From Bradyrhizobium viridifuturi (GTDB lineage Bacteria > Pseudomonadota > Alphaproteobacteria > Rhizobiales > Xanthobacteraceae): 64,000 nt of DNA. Shown one piece after another: positions 37,435 to 45,805 of this stretch; position 1 is the stretch's first letter, and the number at the start of each line of letters is the position of its first letter. The notes under the pieces are model-generated. The model was not told the origin of the DNA. It made no database searches and worked only from the letters and a program-made list of their open reading frames with translations. A program made the translations under genes and the position numbers. Location of the stretch: positions 186,001 to 250,000 of the forward strand of contig NZ_LGTB01000001.1 of NCBI RefSeq assembly GCF_001238275.1. The letters are read 5' to 3'.

Positions 37435-38406
37435 TTATGTCGGCACGATGCCGTCGGGCAGGGCGCGAGAAAATGCCGCGATCTCGCCGGCAGTGGTGAT
37501 CCAGATGTCGTCGCGCCTTGCGACGATCGCCTGCAGAGCGCGCCGCAGCGGCCGCAGCCGGTGTGGCTGGCCGACCAGGTACGGATGCAGCGCGATGCCC
37601 ATGACCAGCGACTGCTTGGTGGACTGCGCCAGCATTTCCTCGAAACTGTCCACGATCATGGTCGCGAACTGCTCGCCGCTGTCCTTGCGCCCGACAATCG
37701 AGGGGATGTCGTTCAGTTCCTGTGGATATGGGACGGACAGGATGCGTCCGCCACCCCGTGTCGAGAACCACACCGGCTGATCGTCCATGCACCAGTCAAG
37801 CAGGTAGCGGTAGCCGGCTTCAGCGAGCAGGTCCGGGGTGACGGCGGATTGCGAGATCCACGGACCGAGCCAGCCGAGCGGCCGCCGTCCCTCGGCGCGC
37901 GCGATGACATCCGTCGCCTCCTCGATCAGTCGCTGCTCGTCGGCAGGGGAGAGCACGCCCTGGCGTTCGGAGTTGGTCCGGCCATGGCCGACCACCTCGT
38001 CGCCGCGTGCGCGAAAGGCGTCCATCACTTCCGGGCAATAGTGATAGATGCTGCTGTTCGCAAGCACCGAGAGCGGCAGCTTCAGTTCGTCGAACAGATC
38101 GATGAGCCGCCACACGCCGACCCGGTTGCCATAGTCGCGCCAGGCGTAGTTGAGAACGTCCGGGTGCGGGCCGCCCGGGCAGAGCTCGGCGCCAAGCCCG
38201 TCGCCGAACGCGAAGTGCTCGAGGTTGAGCGCGATGTAGACCGCCAGCCGCTTGCCGCTCGGCCACACGAAGTCGGGGCGGCGCGTGATCGCGCTGTAGC
38301 GGTAGCGGTTATGCGAGACAAGACCGCGCGCCGGATCAGGTGGTTGCGCAGATGTTGCATCGCCGAGCACGGCTCGCTCCGGTTCCGCTCTAATCTCCCG
38401 CTGCAT
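37435..38406 (-). CDS. Polysaccharide-deacetylase-fold hydrolase, PuuE-type allantoinase-like
   Basis: 323 residues from the ATG at 38406 (GGAG 6 bases upstream). The NodB-like fold lacks a signal peptide. Landmarks are YIALNLEHFAFG, WRDYGNRVGVWRLIDLFDEL, SIYHYCPEVM, EVVGHGRTNSE and IALHPYLVGQPHRLRPL. These cytosolic deacetylase-fold enzymes with the WRxYGNRxGxWR block include the metal-independent allantoinase PuuE, which opens allantoin to allantoate. Purine-ring-derived substrate is likely given the neighbours; allantoin itself is inferred. Confidence 0.82.
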   Translation of the reverse strand: MQREIRAEPERAVLGDATSAQPPDPARGLVSHNRYRYSAITRRPDFVWPSGKRLAVYIALNLEHFAFGDGLGAELCPGGPHPDVLNYAWRDYGNRVGVWRLIDLFDELKLPLSVLANSSIYHYCPEVMDAFRARGDEVVGHGRTNSERQGVLSPADEQRLIEEATDVIARAEGRRPLGWLGPWISQSAVTPDLLAEAGYRYLLDWCMDDQPVWFSTRGGGRILSVPYPQELNDIPSIVGRKDSGEQFATMIVDSFEEMLAQSTKQSLVMGIALHPYLVGQPHRLRPLRRALQAIVARRDDIWITTAGEIAAFSRALPDGIVPT

Positions 38407-38461
38407 CGCAATCTCCATTCGGCGCGCGATCGGCCGCTTGACATTCGCCAATTTGTGAAGA

Positions 38462-38473
38462 AAGTTTTTACTT
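38462..38473. promoter_or_regulatory. AAGT-N4-ACTT motif between divergent genes
   Basis: AAGTTTTTACTT lies between the allantoinase-like gene and the Liv binding-protein gene. Its reverse complement resembles GTAAGTAAAAA at 33532 and GTAAGTGTTTTCTTA at 44301. Confidence 0.35.
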
Positions 38474-38549
38474 CCGTCAAGGCCGCGGAAACGGCGGCAG
38501 CGGGACCAGAGGCGGCAAGGGAGCCGTCGGAGCGGGAGGAATTGCAGAA

Positions 38550-39751
38550 ATGAACTACGCTTGTACCCCCATTACCGGGTTGTGCCGCCGCGTTGTCTTG
38601 CAGGGCGCGCTCGCCATTCTCGTCGGCTCGCTGCCGTTTGCGCAGCGCGCGCAGGCGGCCGACCCGATCAAGATCGGCTTGGTCACGGCGTGTCGGGGCA
38701 GTCGGCCCGCGCCGGCGAAGCATTGACCCGCGGCGCCACGATCGCGATCGAGGAGATCAATGCGAAGGGCGGCGTGCTCGGCCGTCCGCTCGAACTGGTG
38801 CGTCGTGACGACGAAAGCAATCCCGCAAAGGGGCTGACCGCCGCGCGCGAATTGATCCAGCGCGAGAAGGTCGCGGTCCTGCTCGGCGGCCTCGATACGC
38901 CGGTCCAGCTTGCGATCGTGCCGTTCGTCAACAACGTCAAGATGCCGTTCGTGGTGCCGTGGGCCGCCGGAACCAACATCACGCAGAACGGCGCTGCGTC
39001 CAACTATGTGTTCCGCGTCTCGGCGATGGACGACGAGGTCGACAAGGCGATCGTCGCGTTCGCCGGCAAGACCTTCGCGGCCAAGAAGCCCGGCCTTATC
39101 CTCGTCAACAATCCCTGGGGCGAATCGAACGAGCACGGCCTGCGCGCCGCGCTGAAGGCCGCCGGGATCGAACCGGCCGGCGTCGAGAAGTTCGAGGCGA
39201 ACGATGTCGACGTCGTCGCGCAATTGTCCCGGCTCAAGCAGGCGGGTGCCGATTCCCTGTTCCTGGTCGGCAATGTCGGTCCGTCCTCGCAGGTCGTGAA
39301 ATCGCTCGACCGGATGAGCTGGTCACCGCCGATCGTGTCGCATTGGGGACCGGCCGGTGGTCGCTTCACCGAGCTTGCCGGGCCGAGCGCCGAGAGCGTC
39401 GTGTTCGTCCAGACCTACAGCTTCTTCGGCAACCTCTCGCCGGTCGGCAAGCGCGTGCTCGCCGAGCTGCAAGCCAAGTATCCCGACATCAAGGGGCCCG
39501 CGGACGTGACCCCGGCGGTCGGCTTCGCCAATGCCTATGACAGCGTGTTGGTGATCGCCGGTGCGATCCAGAAGGCCGGCAGCACCGATCCGACCGCTAT
39601 TCGTGACGGCTTCTACGGGATCGACCGGCTGGAAGGCCTGATCAAGACCTATGAAAAGCCGTTCGCCCAGGACAAGCACGATGCGCTGACGGCGCAGGAC
39701 TACATCTGGGCCCACTTCGAAGACAACCACATCTTGCCGTTCAAGAATTGA
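38550..39751 (+). CDS. ABC transporter substrate-binding protein, Liv type (Peripla_BP_6), frameshifted
   Basis: ATG 38550 (GGGAGGA upstream) starts a signal peptide (ALAILVGSLPFAQRAQAA) and the mature start DPIKIGLVTA. The body (SGQSARAGEALTRGATIAIEEIN...) continues in another frame after 38690. Insertion of one C (GCG-CTG read as GCGTG) restores about 400 residues. It has LLGGLDTPVQLAIVPFV, GESNEHGLRAALK and VQTYSFFGNL. It is the periplasmic receptor for the permease/ATPase genes downstream. The ligand is probably an amide or ureide rather than leucine. Confidence 0.85.
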
Positions 39752-39791
39752 CGGCAGCGGTCGTCCAGCAAGCAGATCGGGGTGATCATCA

Positions 39792-40667
39792 ATGTCGTTT
39801 CTTTCGGCGATAATAACCGGAATGGCGCTGGGGAGCATGTACGGTCTGCTCGCGCTTGGCTTTCACGTCACTTACGCCGTGTCCGGCACGGTCAACTTCT
39901 CGCAGGGCAGCTCGATGACCTTGGGGGCCGTTGCCGGATACTTCTTCCTCGTCGTGTGGGGCTGGCCGGCCGCGATCGGCATCCCCGCGGTACTGCTGGT
40001 CTGCGCCGTCTACGGCGTTCTGATCGAACGCTACGCGGTTCGTCCGTTCGTGCAGCGCGGATCAGACAACTGGTTGATGGCGACGGTTGCGGTCGGCATC
40101 ATCGTCGACAATGTGATGCTGTTCGTGTTCGGCAAGGAGCCGCGCAGCTTCCCGTCGGTGCTCGCGGCCAAGCCGATCCAGATCGTGGAAGGGGCAGGGG
40201 TCTACCCCCTGCAGCTCCTGATTCCCGTGGTCGGCCTGCTGCTGGCCCTGGCGCTGCATCTGATCAGCCGCCGCACGCGGCATGGCGTCGCGATGCTTGC
40301 GGTGGTGCAAAATCCCAATGCCGCACGGCTGATGGGCATCAATGTCAGCGGCGCCATCGCCGCGAGCTACGCGGTGTCGGCGATGCTGGCGGGCGTCGCT
40401 GCGCTGCTGATCGCGCCGCTGCTCAACGTCTCCTCTGAGATGGGCACGCTGTTCGGCATCAAGGCGTTCGCCGCCGCGATCATCGGCGGTCTCGCCAGCG
40501 CCTGGGGCGTCATGCTGGCCGGACTATGCCTTGGCCTGATCGAGGTGTTCGCGACCAACTATCTCGGGTCGGTCTACACCCAGATCATCACGTTCGCTTC
40601 CGTCATCGTCATCCTCGTCATCATGCCGCACGGGCTGCTCGGCCGAGCTGGAGTTAAGAAGGTATGA
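39792..40667 (+). CDS. ABC transporter permease, LivH type
   Basis: A 291-residue membrane protein with eight or so hydrophobic helices. LivH-family features are GSMYGLLALGFHVTYAVSGTVNFSQGSSM at the N-terminus and GIKAFAAAIIGGLASAWG near the C-terminus. It overlaps the next gene by four bases (ATGA). Confidence 0.92.
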   Translation: MSFLSAIITGMALGSMYGLLALGFHVTYAVSGTVNFSQGSSMTLGAVAGYFFLVVWGWPAAIGIPAVLLVCAVYGVLIERYAVRPFVQRGSDNWLMATVAVGIIVDNVMLFVFGKEPRSFPSVLAAKPIQIVEGAGVYPLQLLIPVVGLLLALALHLISRRTRHGVAMLAVVQNPNAARLMGINVSGAIAASYAVSAMLAGVAALLIAPLLNVSSEMGTLFGIKAFAAAIIGGLASAWGVMLAGLCLGLIEVFATNYLGSVYTQIITFASVIVILVIMPHGLLGRAGVKKV

Positions 40668-41686
40668 TTTCTCGCGCTTCCCTTCTGATCGCGGTCGCGG
40701 CATTCGCGATTGCCATCGGCTATGCCGCGGTCGCGGACAGCTACGCGGTGTTCCTGATCGCGACGATTTCTCTGACCGCGATCGCCTGCATCGGGCTCAA
40801 CGTCCTGCTCGGCCTCGCGGGCCAGATCTCGCTCGGACATATCGGCTTCATGGCGATCGGCGCCTACACCACGGTGCTGCTGATGGAGAAGGCCGGCTGG
40901 CCCTACCTCGCCGCGACGGCGGGCGCTATCGTCCTGGTCAGCATCGTCGGCGGGCTGCTTGCGCTGCCGGCGCTGCGCGTGCGCGGGCCGTATCTGGCGA
41001 TGGTGACGATCGCATTCGGCTTCATCGTCGAACATGTCACGATCGAGTGGCGCGATCTCACCGGCGGCGGCAACGGCCTGATGCTGAGTGCGCCGCCGAG
41101 CGTGTTCGGCTATGCGCTGTCGGAGCGTTCGCTGGCCATCGCGGGCATCGTGCTGGTGTTTGCCGGCCTCTTCCTGTTCGAGCGGTTGAAGCGCAGCGGC
41201 TGGGGATATGCCATGCGCGCCGCCCGCGACACCGAGGTCGCGACGCGCTCGCTCGGCATCGACCTGGTGCATGTCCGCGCCGTGGCCTTCGTGATCTCGG
41301 CGGCGGCAATGGCGCTGGCCGGCGCGCTGTTCGCGCCGCTGCAGGGCTATATCAGCCCGAGCTCGTTTCCGTTCCTGCAATCGGTGCTGCTGCTGTTCGG
41401 CGTGATGGTCGGCGGCGCCGGCTCGGCGCTCGGCCCGGTGATCGGCGCCGCGCTCGTGGTGCTGCTGCCGGAAGCGCTGTCGGATCTCGCCGAATATCGC
41501 CTGCTGGCGTTCGGCGTGTTGCTGTTCGTCGTGCTGCGCGCCGCACCCTCCGGCATCGTCGGCCTTGTCGAGCAGCTCGTGGCAAAATTCCGGCCGCGCG
41601 CAAGCCCGCGGCCGGGTCCGCGATCGCGGCGGCGAATGTCGATTCGGCGATCCTCGAAACGCATAACGCGGCGGGGCTCGACGTGA
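40664..41686 (+). CDS. ABC transporter permease, LivM type, apparently frame-broken from the following ATPases
   Basis: The permease body is complete: LLGLAGQISLGHIGFMAIGAY, RVRGPYLAMVTIAFGF, the AARDTEVATRSLGID EAA-type loop, and GSALGPVIGAALVVLLPE. After KFRPR (about 41595) this frame becomes an Arg-rich tail ending at 41686. Over the same bases the next frame reads KPAAGSAIAAANVDSAILETHN..., a normal linker joining directly to the ATPase. One missing base would therefore make a permease-ATPase fusion. Confidence 0.88.
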   Translation: MISRASLLIAVAAFAIAIGYAAVADSYAVFLIATISLTAIACIGLNVLLGLAGQISLGHIGFMAIGAYTTVLLMEKAGWPYLAATAGAIVLVSIVGGLLALPALRVRGPYLAMVTIAFGFIVEHVTIEWRDLTGGGNGLMLSAPPSVFGYALSERSLAIAGIVLVFAGLFLFERLKRSGWGYAMRAARDTEVATRSLGIDLVHVRAVAFVISAAAMALAGALFAPLQGYISPSSFPFLQSVLLLFGVMVGGAGSALGPVIGAALVVLLPEALSDLAEYRLLAFGVLLFVVLRAAPSGIVGLVEQLVAKFRPRASPRPGPRSRRRMSIRRSSKRITRRGST

Positions 41687-43197
41687 CGGATCTCTCGATC
41701 TCGTTCGGCGGCGTGCGCGCCGTGCAGGGCGTGTCGTTCCAGGCGGCGCCGGGTGCCGTCACCAGCATCATCGGTCCCAACGGCGCCGGCAAGACCAGCG
41801 CGCTCAATCTGCTCTGCGGCTTCTACCGGCCGCAGGGGGGAACGGTGATGCTCGGCGATCGCGACGTCACCGGCATGACGTCGCATCTGCTGGCGCGGGT
41901 CGGCGTGGCGCGGACATTCCAGACCACGCAATTGTTCGGCTCGCTCACGATCCTGGAGAACATCCTGCTCGCCGAGCGGGTTGGTCGTCTCGGCGGCGTC
42001 GTCTCCGCCTTGCGCAACGCGGAGACCGAGGGATTCGCCCGGTTCCTGCTGCGCTTTGCCGGTGTCGACGGCGACGTCGACCGGCTTGCGGATTCTCTGT
42101 CCCATGGCGAGAAGCGGCTGGTCGAGATCGCGCGTGCGCTCGCGCTGCGGCCCCGCATCCTGTTGCTCGACGAGCCCGCGGCGGGCCTCTCGAAGGGCGA
42201 CAAGCAACGCCTGACCGCGCTGTTGCGGCGGATCGCCGATCTCGGGATTGCCGTCATCATCGTCGAGCACGACATGCCGATGATCATGTCACTGAGCGAT
42301 CTCATCGTCGTGCTCGACGGCGGCAAGCGCATTGCGATCGGCGATGCGACGGCGATCCGCAATGATCCGGCGGTCCGCAAGGCCTATCTGGGCGATGCCA
42401 CGCCGGGTGACAAGAGCCGTGCGCCGCGGCCGGCGCGGCAGGGCACCGCACTCGAGGTCAAGGCACTCGACTCGTTCTATGGCCTGTCGCGCGCCCTGAA
42501 CGGGATCGATCTGGTGGTCGCGCCCGGCGAGGCGGTTGCCGTGCTCGGCGCCAACGGCGCCGGCAAGACCACCCTGATGCGGTCGATCGCCGGTCTCGAA
42601 CCGCCGCGATCCACCGGTGAAGTCCGGCTCGCCGAGACCCGCATCGACACGATGCCCGCGCATGTTCGTGCCCGCGCGGGCGTCGTGCTGGTGCCGGAAG
42701 GCCGGCAGGTGTTTCCGGAACTGACAGTGAAGCAGAACCTTGAGCTCGGCGCCTATGCTCGCAAGGGCCTCGACCTCGATGCCGAGATCGAGGCGATGTT
42801 CGTGCGCTTCCCACGGTTGAAGGAGCGTATCGAGCAGCGCGCCGGCCTGTTGTCCGGCGGCGAGCAGCAGATGCTCGCGGTGGCGCGCGGGCTGCTGACC
42901 GGGCCCAAGATCTTCATGCTGGACGAGCCGTCGCTCGGCCTCGCGCCACTCGTCGTCGATGAACTGTTTGCATCCTTTGAGCGGCTGCGCAGCGAGGGCA
43001 TGACCATCATGGTGGTCGATCAGATGGCAGGCCATGCGCTCGCGTTGGCCGATCGGGCCTATCTGCTGGAGACCGGCGCGATCCTGAAGAGCGGCGCCGC
43101 CGACATCATCGCCGAGGACCCGCTGCTTGAGGCGGCCTATCTGGGCGGCGAGGCCCAGGCCGGCGCGGCGCAGCGGCTCGCGGCGCAGGCACGCTGA
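41683..43197 (+). CDS. Tandem LivG-LivF ATPases in one polypeptide
   Basis: Two ABC ATPase domains in a single frame. Domain 1 (LivG type) has Walker A GPNGAGKTS, signature LSHGEKRLVEIAR and Walker B ILLLDEPAAGLS. Domain 2 (LivF type) has GANGAGKTT, LSGGEQQMLAVAR and FMLDEPSLGLAP. LivG and LivF are normally separate genes. A GTG at 41683 overlaps the permease stop (GTGA), but starting there removes the first beta-strand (LDV). The frame is open far upstream, so this is probably the C-terminal part of a permease-ATPase-ATPase fusion of about 844 residues. Confidence 0.88.
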   Translation: MTDLSISFGGVRAVQGVSFQAAPGAVTSIIGPNGAGKTSALNLLCGFYRPQGGTVMLGDRDVTGMTSHLLARVGVARTFQTTQLFGSLTILENILLAERVGRLGGVVSALRNAETEGFARFLLRFAGVDGDVDRLADSLSHGEKRLVEIARALALRPRILLLDEPAAGLSKGDKQRLTALLRRIADLGIAVIIVEHDMPMIMSLSDLIVVLDGGKRIAIGDATAIRNDPAVRKAYLGDATPGDKSRAPRPARQGTALEVKALDSFYGLSRALNGIDLVVAPGEAVAVLGANGAGKTTLMRSIAGLEPPRSTGEVRLAETRIDTMPAHVRARAGVVLVPEGRQVFPELTVKQNLELGAYARKGLDLDAEIEAMFVRFPRLKERIEQRAGLLSGGEQQMLAVARGLLTGPKIFMLDEPSLGLAPLVVDELFASFERLRSEGMTIMVVDQMAGHALALADRAYLLETGAILKSGAADIIAEDPLLEAAYLGGEAQAGAAQRLAAQAR

Positions 43198-43212
43198 GGG
43201 AGGCGAGGGCGG

Positions 43213-44151
43213 ATGTTGGTCGGAGACCGCGAAGCTGACGGAGGGCAGTCCGGTCGCATGGGCGCACGGGACGAGCGGCGTCCCGGGCCCGCGCCGACCG
43301 TCTGCGGCGACGTGGAAGTGGGGCTACTTGCCGACCGGGCGCTTCGCGATCGCGCCGCGGGGCAGGTCGTCGCCGTATTCCAACGTTCGTTCTACGCCGT
43401 CATCGACGGGATCTGGATCTGCGTCGGACAGGCCGGCATCGGATCGGGTCCATTGCATGTGCTCGGCGATTTCCGATGGCCGCGACTGGCAGTCGGCGAT
43501 CCCGTGCGGGTCGCGGACTCCATGCTGTGGATCGCAGGCGTGCCGCTGGCAAATCTCGCCTCGCGGACGATCTGGGCGCCGCGCGACGCACCGCATTGGT
43601 CGATCGGCAGCCTGCAACGCGGGCTTGATGCGGTCGATGCGGCGTGGGGCGATGAGCTGACGTCGGAAGGCCTCGCCGTGCTCGGCTCCGGACGTGTTCC
43701 GGGCGATGCTTCGCTGCTCGTTCGCGCTGCCATGCCCGGTCTCGCTGCCCTGGAACGAATCCTGTCGGGCTCGGATCACGATGCGGATCGCGACGCGGGA
43801 CTTGGCAGCTTGATCGGTCTCGGGCCGGGGCTCACGCCGTCAGGCGACGATTTGATCGGCGGCGCGCTGATTGCGCTGGCTGCGCTGGGGCGCACCGAAT
43901 GTCGCGATGCATTGTGGGAACAATGTCGTGCGCTGCTCGACGGCACCAATGACATCAGCCGGGTCCATTTGCGTGCGGCGGCGCTGGGTTACGGCGCAGC
44001 AGCGCTGCACGCCGCCATTCATGCAACGATGAGCGGCGAGGGCGCCGGATTTCGTCGCGCGCTCGCGGCACTGACGGCGATCGGACATACATCCGGACTG
44101 GATGCATTCGCAGGCAGTCTGGTCGTCCTGCGTCATGAATTGCGCGGATGA
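43213..44151 (+). CDS. DUF2877 protein (YlbF/AllH-like, oxamate carbamoyltransferase subunit family)
   Basis: 312 residues from ATG 43213 with GGGAGG upstream. The C-terminal half has the DUF2877 hallmark SLIGLGPGLTPSGDDLIGGALI, plus RVHLRAAALGYG and GHTSGLDAFAGSLVVL. In E. coli the DUF2877 protein YlbF works with DUF1116 (YlbE) and FdrA as oxamate carbamoyltransferase (renamed AllH, AllG, AllF). That enzyme splits oxalurate phosphorolytically to oxamate and carbamoyl phosphate. Partners for all subunits follow here. It ends the Liv transcript, as a terminator lies 40 bases downstream. Confidence 0.8.
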   Translation: MLVGDREADGGQSGRMGARDERRPGPAPTVCGDVEVGLLADRALRDRAAGQVVAVFQRSFYAVIDGIWICVGQAGIGSGPLHVLGDFRWPRLAVGDPVRVADSMLWIAGVPLANLASRTIWAPRDAPHWSIGSLQRGLDAVDAAWGDELTSEGLAVLGSGRVPGDASLLVRAAMPGLAALERILSGSDHDADRDAGLGSLIGLGPGLTPSGDDLIGGALIALAALGRTECRDALWEQCRALLDGTNDISRVHLRAAALGYGAAALHAAIHATMSGEGAGFRRALAALTAIGHTSGLDAFAGSLVVLRHELRG

Positions 44152-44190
44152 TGATGCCGTTGCAGTCCAAATTTTGAGTTCTCCCAGACT

Positions 44191-44219
44191 GCTCCGAACG
44201 AAGTTCGGAGCATTTTTTT
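44191..44219 (+). terminator. Rho-independent terminator
   Basis: Perfect 9-bp stem GCTCCGAAC / GTTCGGAGC with a GAA loop, followed by A and seven Ts. It closes the Liv-transporter/DUF2877 transcript and separates it from the carbamoyltransferase block. Confidence 0.92.
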
Positions 44220-44295
44220 AGCGGGAATTGCCTCTCGGCCAATCCATGAATCGACGGCGAACAGAGATTTCGCATTTTCCGAGAATCCGGTCTTG

Positions 44296-44320
44296 ACTAA
44301 GTAAGTGTTTTCTTATTAGC
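44296..44320 (+). promoter_or_regulatory. Promoter/operator candidate before the carbamoyltransferase block
   Basis: TTGACTAAGTAAGTGTTTTC, then TTATTAGC. A TTGAC -35-like box overlaps GTAAGTGTTTTCTTATTAGC (44301-44320), which resembles the element at 33532 including its spacing from TTGAC. Confidence 0.4.
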
Positions 44321-44355
44321 TCGACAAAACGAAAACGAACTTTAGGGCGGAGACG

Positions 44356-44544
44356 ATGACGGAACAGGATAGGCCGCAGTATCAGCAATTGCTGGCGCGC
44401 AAGGTCGAAGTCGTGAATGTCGGGCTTGAGGGGTTCGTGAAGGACCTTCGCGATTGCGACATCGGCGTCGTTCATGTCGACTGGAAGCCCTCGGCTGGCG
44501 GTGATCCGCAGATGGCGGCTCTGCTCGCGAAGCTCGGTGTGTGA
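44356..44544 (+). CDS. Small protein equal to the N-terminal domain of DUF1116/YlbE
   Basis: 62 residues: KVEVVNVGLEGFVKDLRDCDIGVVHVDWKPSAGGDPQMAALLAKL. In the second DUF1116 protein of this window (50101) the corresponding segment (SVISLGASDLD...VRLRWQPVGDG) is fused at the N-terminus. I recall the same fused layout in E. coli YlbE. Here it is a separate gene 10 bases before the DUF1116 gene, in a different frame, with GAGGG as ribosome-binding site for the latter. It is either a natural split subunit or a further frameshift. Confidence 0.75.
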   Translation: MTEQDRPQYQQLLARKVEVVNVGLEGFVKDLRDCDIGVVHVDWKPSAGGDPQMAALLAKLGV

Positions 44545-44554
44545 GGGCGCACCG

Positions 44555-45805
44555 ATGAAGCTGATCGAAGACGCAAACCAGCAAGCGCTCACCCGGATCC
44601 TCGAAGGGGAGCCGCGGCTGATCGACATCGTTCCCGCCCGTCAACTGATCCCGGACCTGCGCGAACGGATGATCCTCCACGCCGGTCCGCCGATCTCCTG
44701 GGACCGGATGTGCGGCCCGATGCGCGGCGCGGTCGCCGGTGCCATCGTGTTCGAGGGCTGGGCAAAGGATCTGCCGACCGCGACCAAGCTCGCCGCTAGC
44801 GGCGAGATCGAATTTCACCCGAACCACCACTTCGGGGCGGTCGGCCCGATGACCGGCATGACGACGATGTCGATGCCGTTGTTCGTGGTCGAGAACGCGC
44901 GCTTCTCCAACCGCGCCTATTGCGCGATCAACGAGGGGCTCGGCAAGGTGATGCGCTTCGGCGGCAACGACGCGAGCGTGCTGAAGCGGCTCGCCTGGTT
45001 GCGCGACGTATTCGGGCCGACACTGGGCAACGCGATCCGCGCCGCCGGCGGCATCGACCTGAAATCGATCGTCGCACGCGGTCTGTCGATGGGCGACGAG
45101 CTGCATCAGCGCAATCTCGCCTGCTCGAGCGTTTTTCTGCGCGAAATCGCGCCCTGGATGGCGCGCACCTCGACCGACAACGCCGTCCTCGCCGAGTGCC
45201 TCGCGTTCATCGGGCAGAACGACCAGTTCTTCCTCAACATCGCGATGGCGATGGGCAAGGCGATCACCGATCCCGCCAACGGCATTCGCGGTTCGACCAT
45301 CGTCACCACGATGTGCCGCAACGGCACCGATTTCGGCATCCGCGTCTCTGGGCTCGGCGAGCAGTGGTTCACCGCGCCGGTCGAAATGCCGGAGGGGCTG
45401 TATTTCGCCGGCTATTCCGAGAAGGACGCCAACCCGGACATGGGCGATTCCGCCATCGTCGAGACCATCGGCCTCGGTGGATTTGCGATGGCGGCAGCGC
45501 CGGCCGTCGCCGGCTTCGTCGGTGCCGGCGCGCCGTCCGAGGCCGGCAACTTCACCCGCTCGATGGGCGAGATCACGGTCGCGCAGAATCCGGAATGGAC
45601 CATTGCGGCGATGGACTTCGCGGGCGTGCCGACCGGCATCGATATTCGCCTGGTTGTCGATTCCGGCGTGGTGCCGGTCATCAACACCGGTATCGCGCAT
45701 CGCGAGCCCGGCATCGGCCAGGTCGGTGCCGGCGTGGTTAAGGCGCCGCTAGCGTGCTTCCAGCAGGCGATCGTCGCGATCGCCAAGGATTTGGGTGTGT
45801 CATGA
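44555..45805 (+). CDS. DUF1116 protein, copy A (YlbE/AllG-like)
   Basis: 416 residues lacking the N-terminal small domain, which is encoded just upstream. Family blocks are MILHAGPPISWDRMCGPMRGAVAGAI, GAVGPMTGMTTMSMPLFVV, MGDELHQRNLA, ANPDMGDSAIVETIGLGGFAMAAAPA and GTDFGIRVSGLGEQWF. The E. coli homologue is a subunit of oxamate carbamoyltransferase. The stop overlaps fdrA copy A by ATGA, indicating tight coupling. Confidence 0.87.
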   Translation: MKLIEDANQQALTRILEGEPRLIDIVPARQLIPDLRERMILHAGPPISWDRMCGPMRGAVAGAIVFEGWAKDLPTATKLAASGEIEFHPNHHFGAVGPMTGMTTMSMPLFVVENARFSNRAYCAINEGLGKVMRFGGNDASVLKRLAWLRDVFGPTLGNAIRAAGGIDLKSIVARGLSMGDELHQRNLACSSVFLREIAPWMARTSTDNAVLAECLAFIGQNDQFFLNIAMAMGKAITDPANGIRGSTIVTTMCRNGTDFGIRVSGLGEQWFTAPVEMPEGLYFAGYSEKDANPDMGDSAIVETIGLGGFAMAAAPAVAGFVGAGAPSEAGNFTRSMGEITVAQNPEWTIAAMDFAGVPTGIDIRLVVDSGVVPVINTGIAHREPGIGQVGAGVVKAPLACFQQAIVAIAKDLGVS

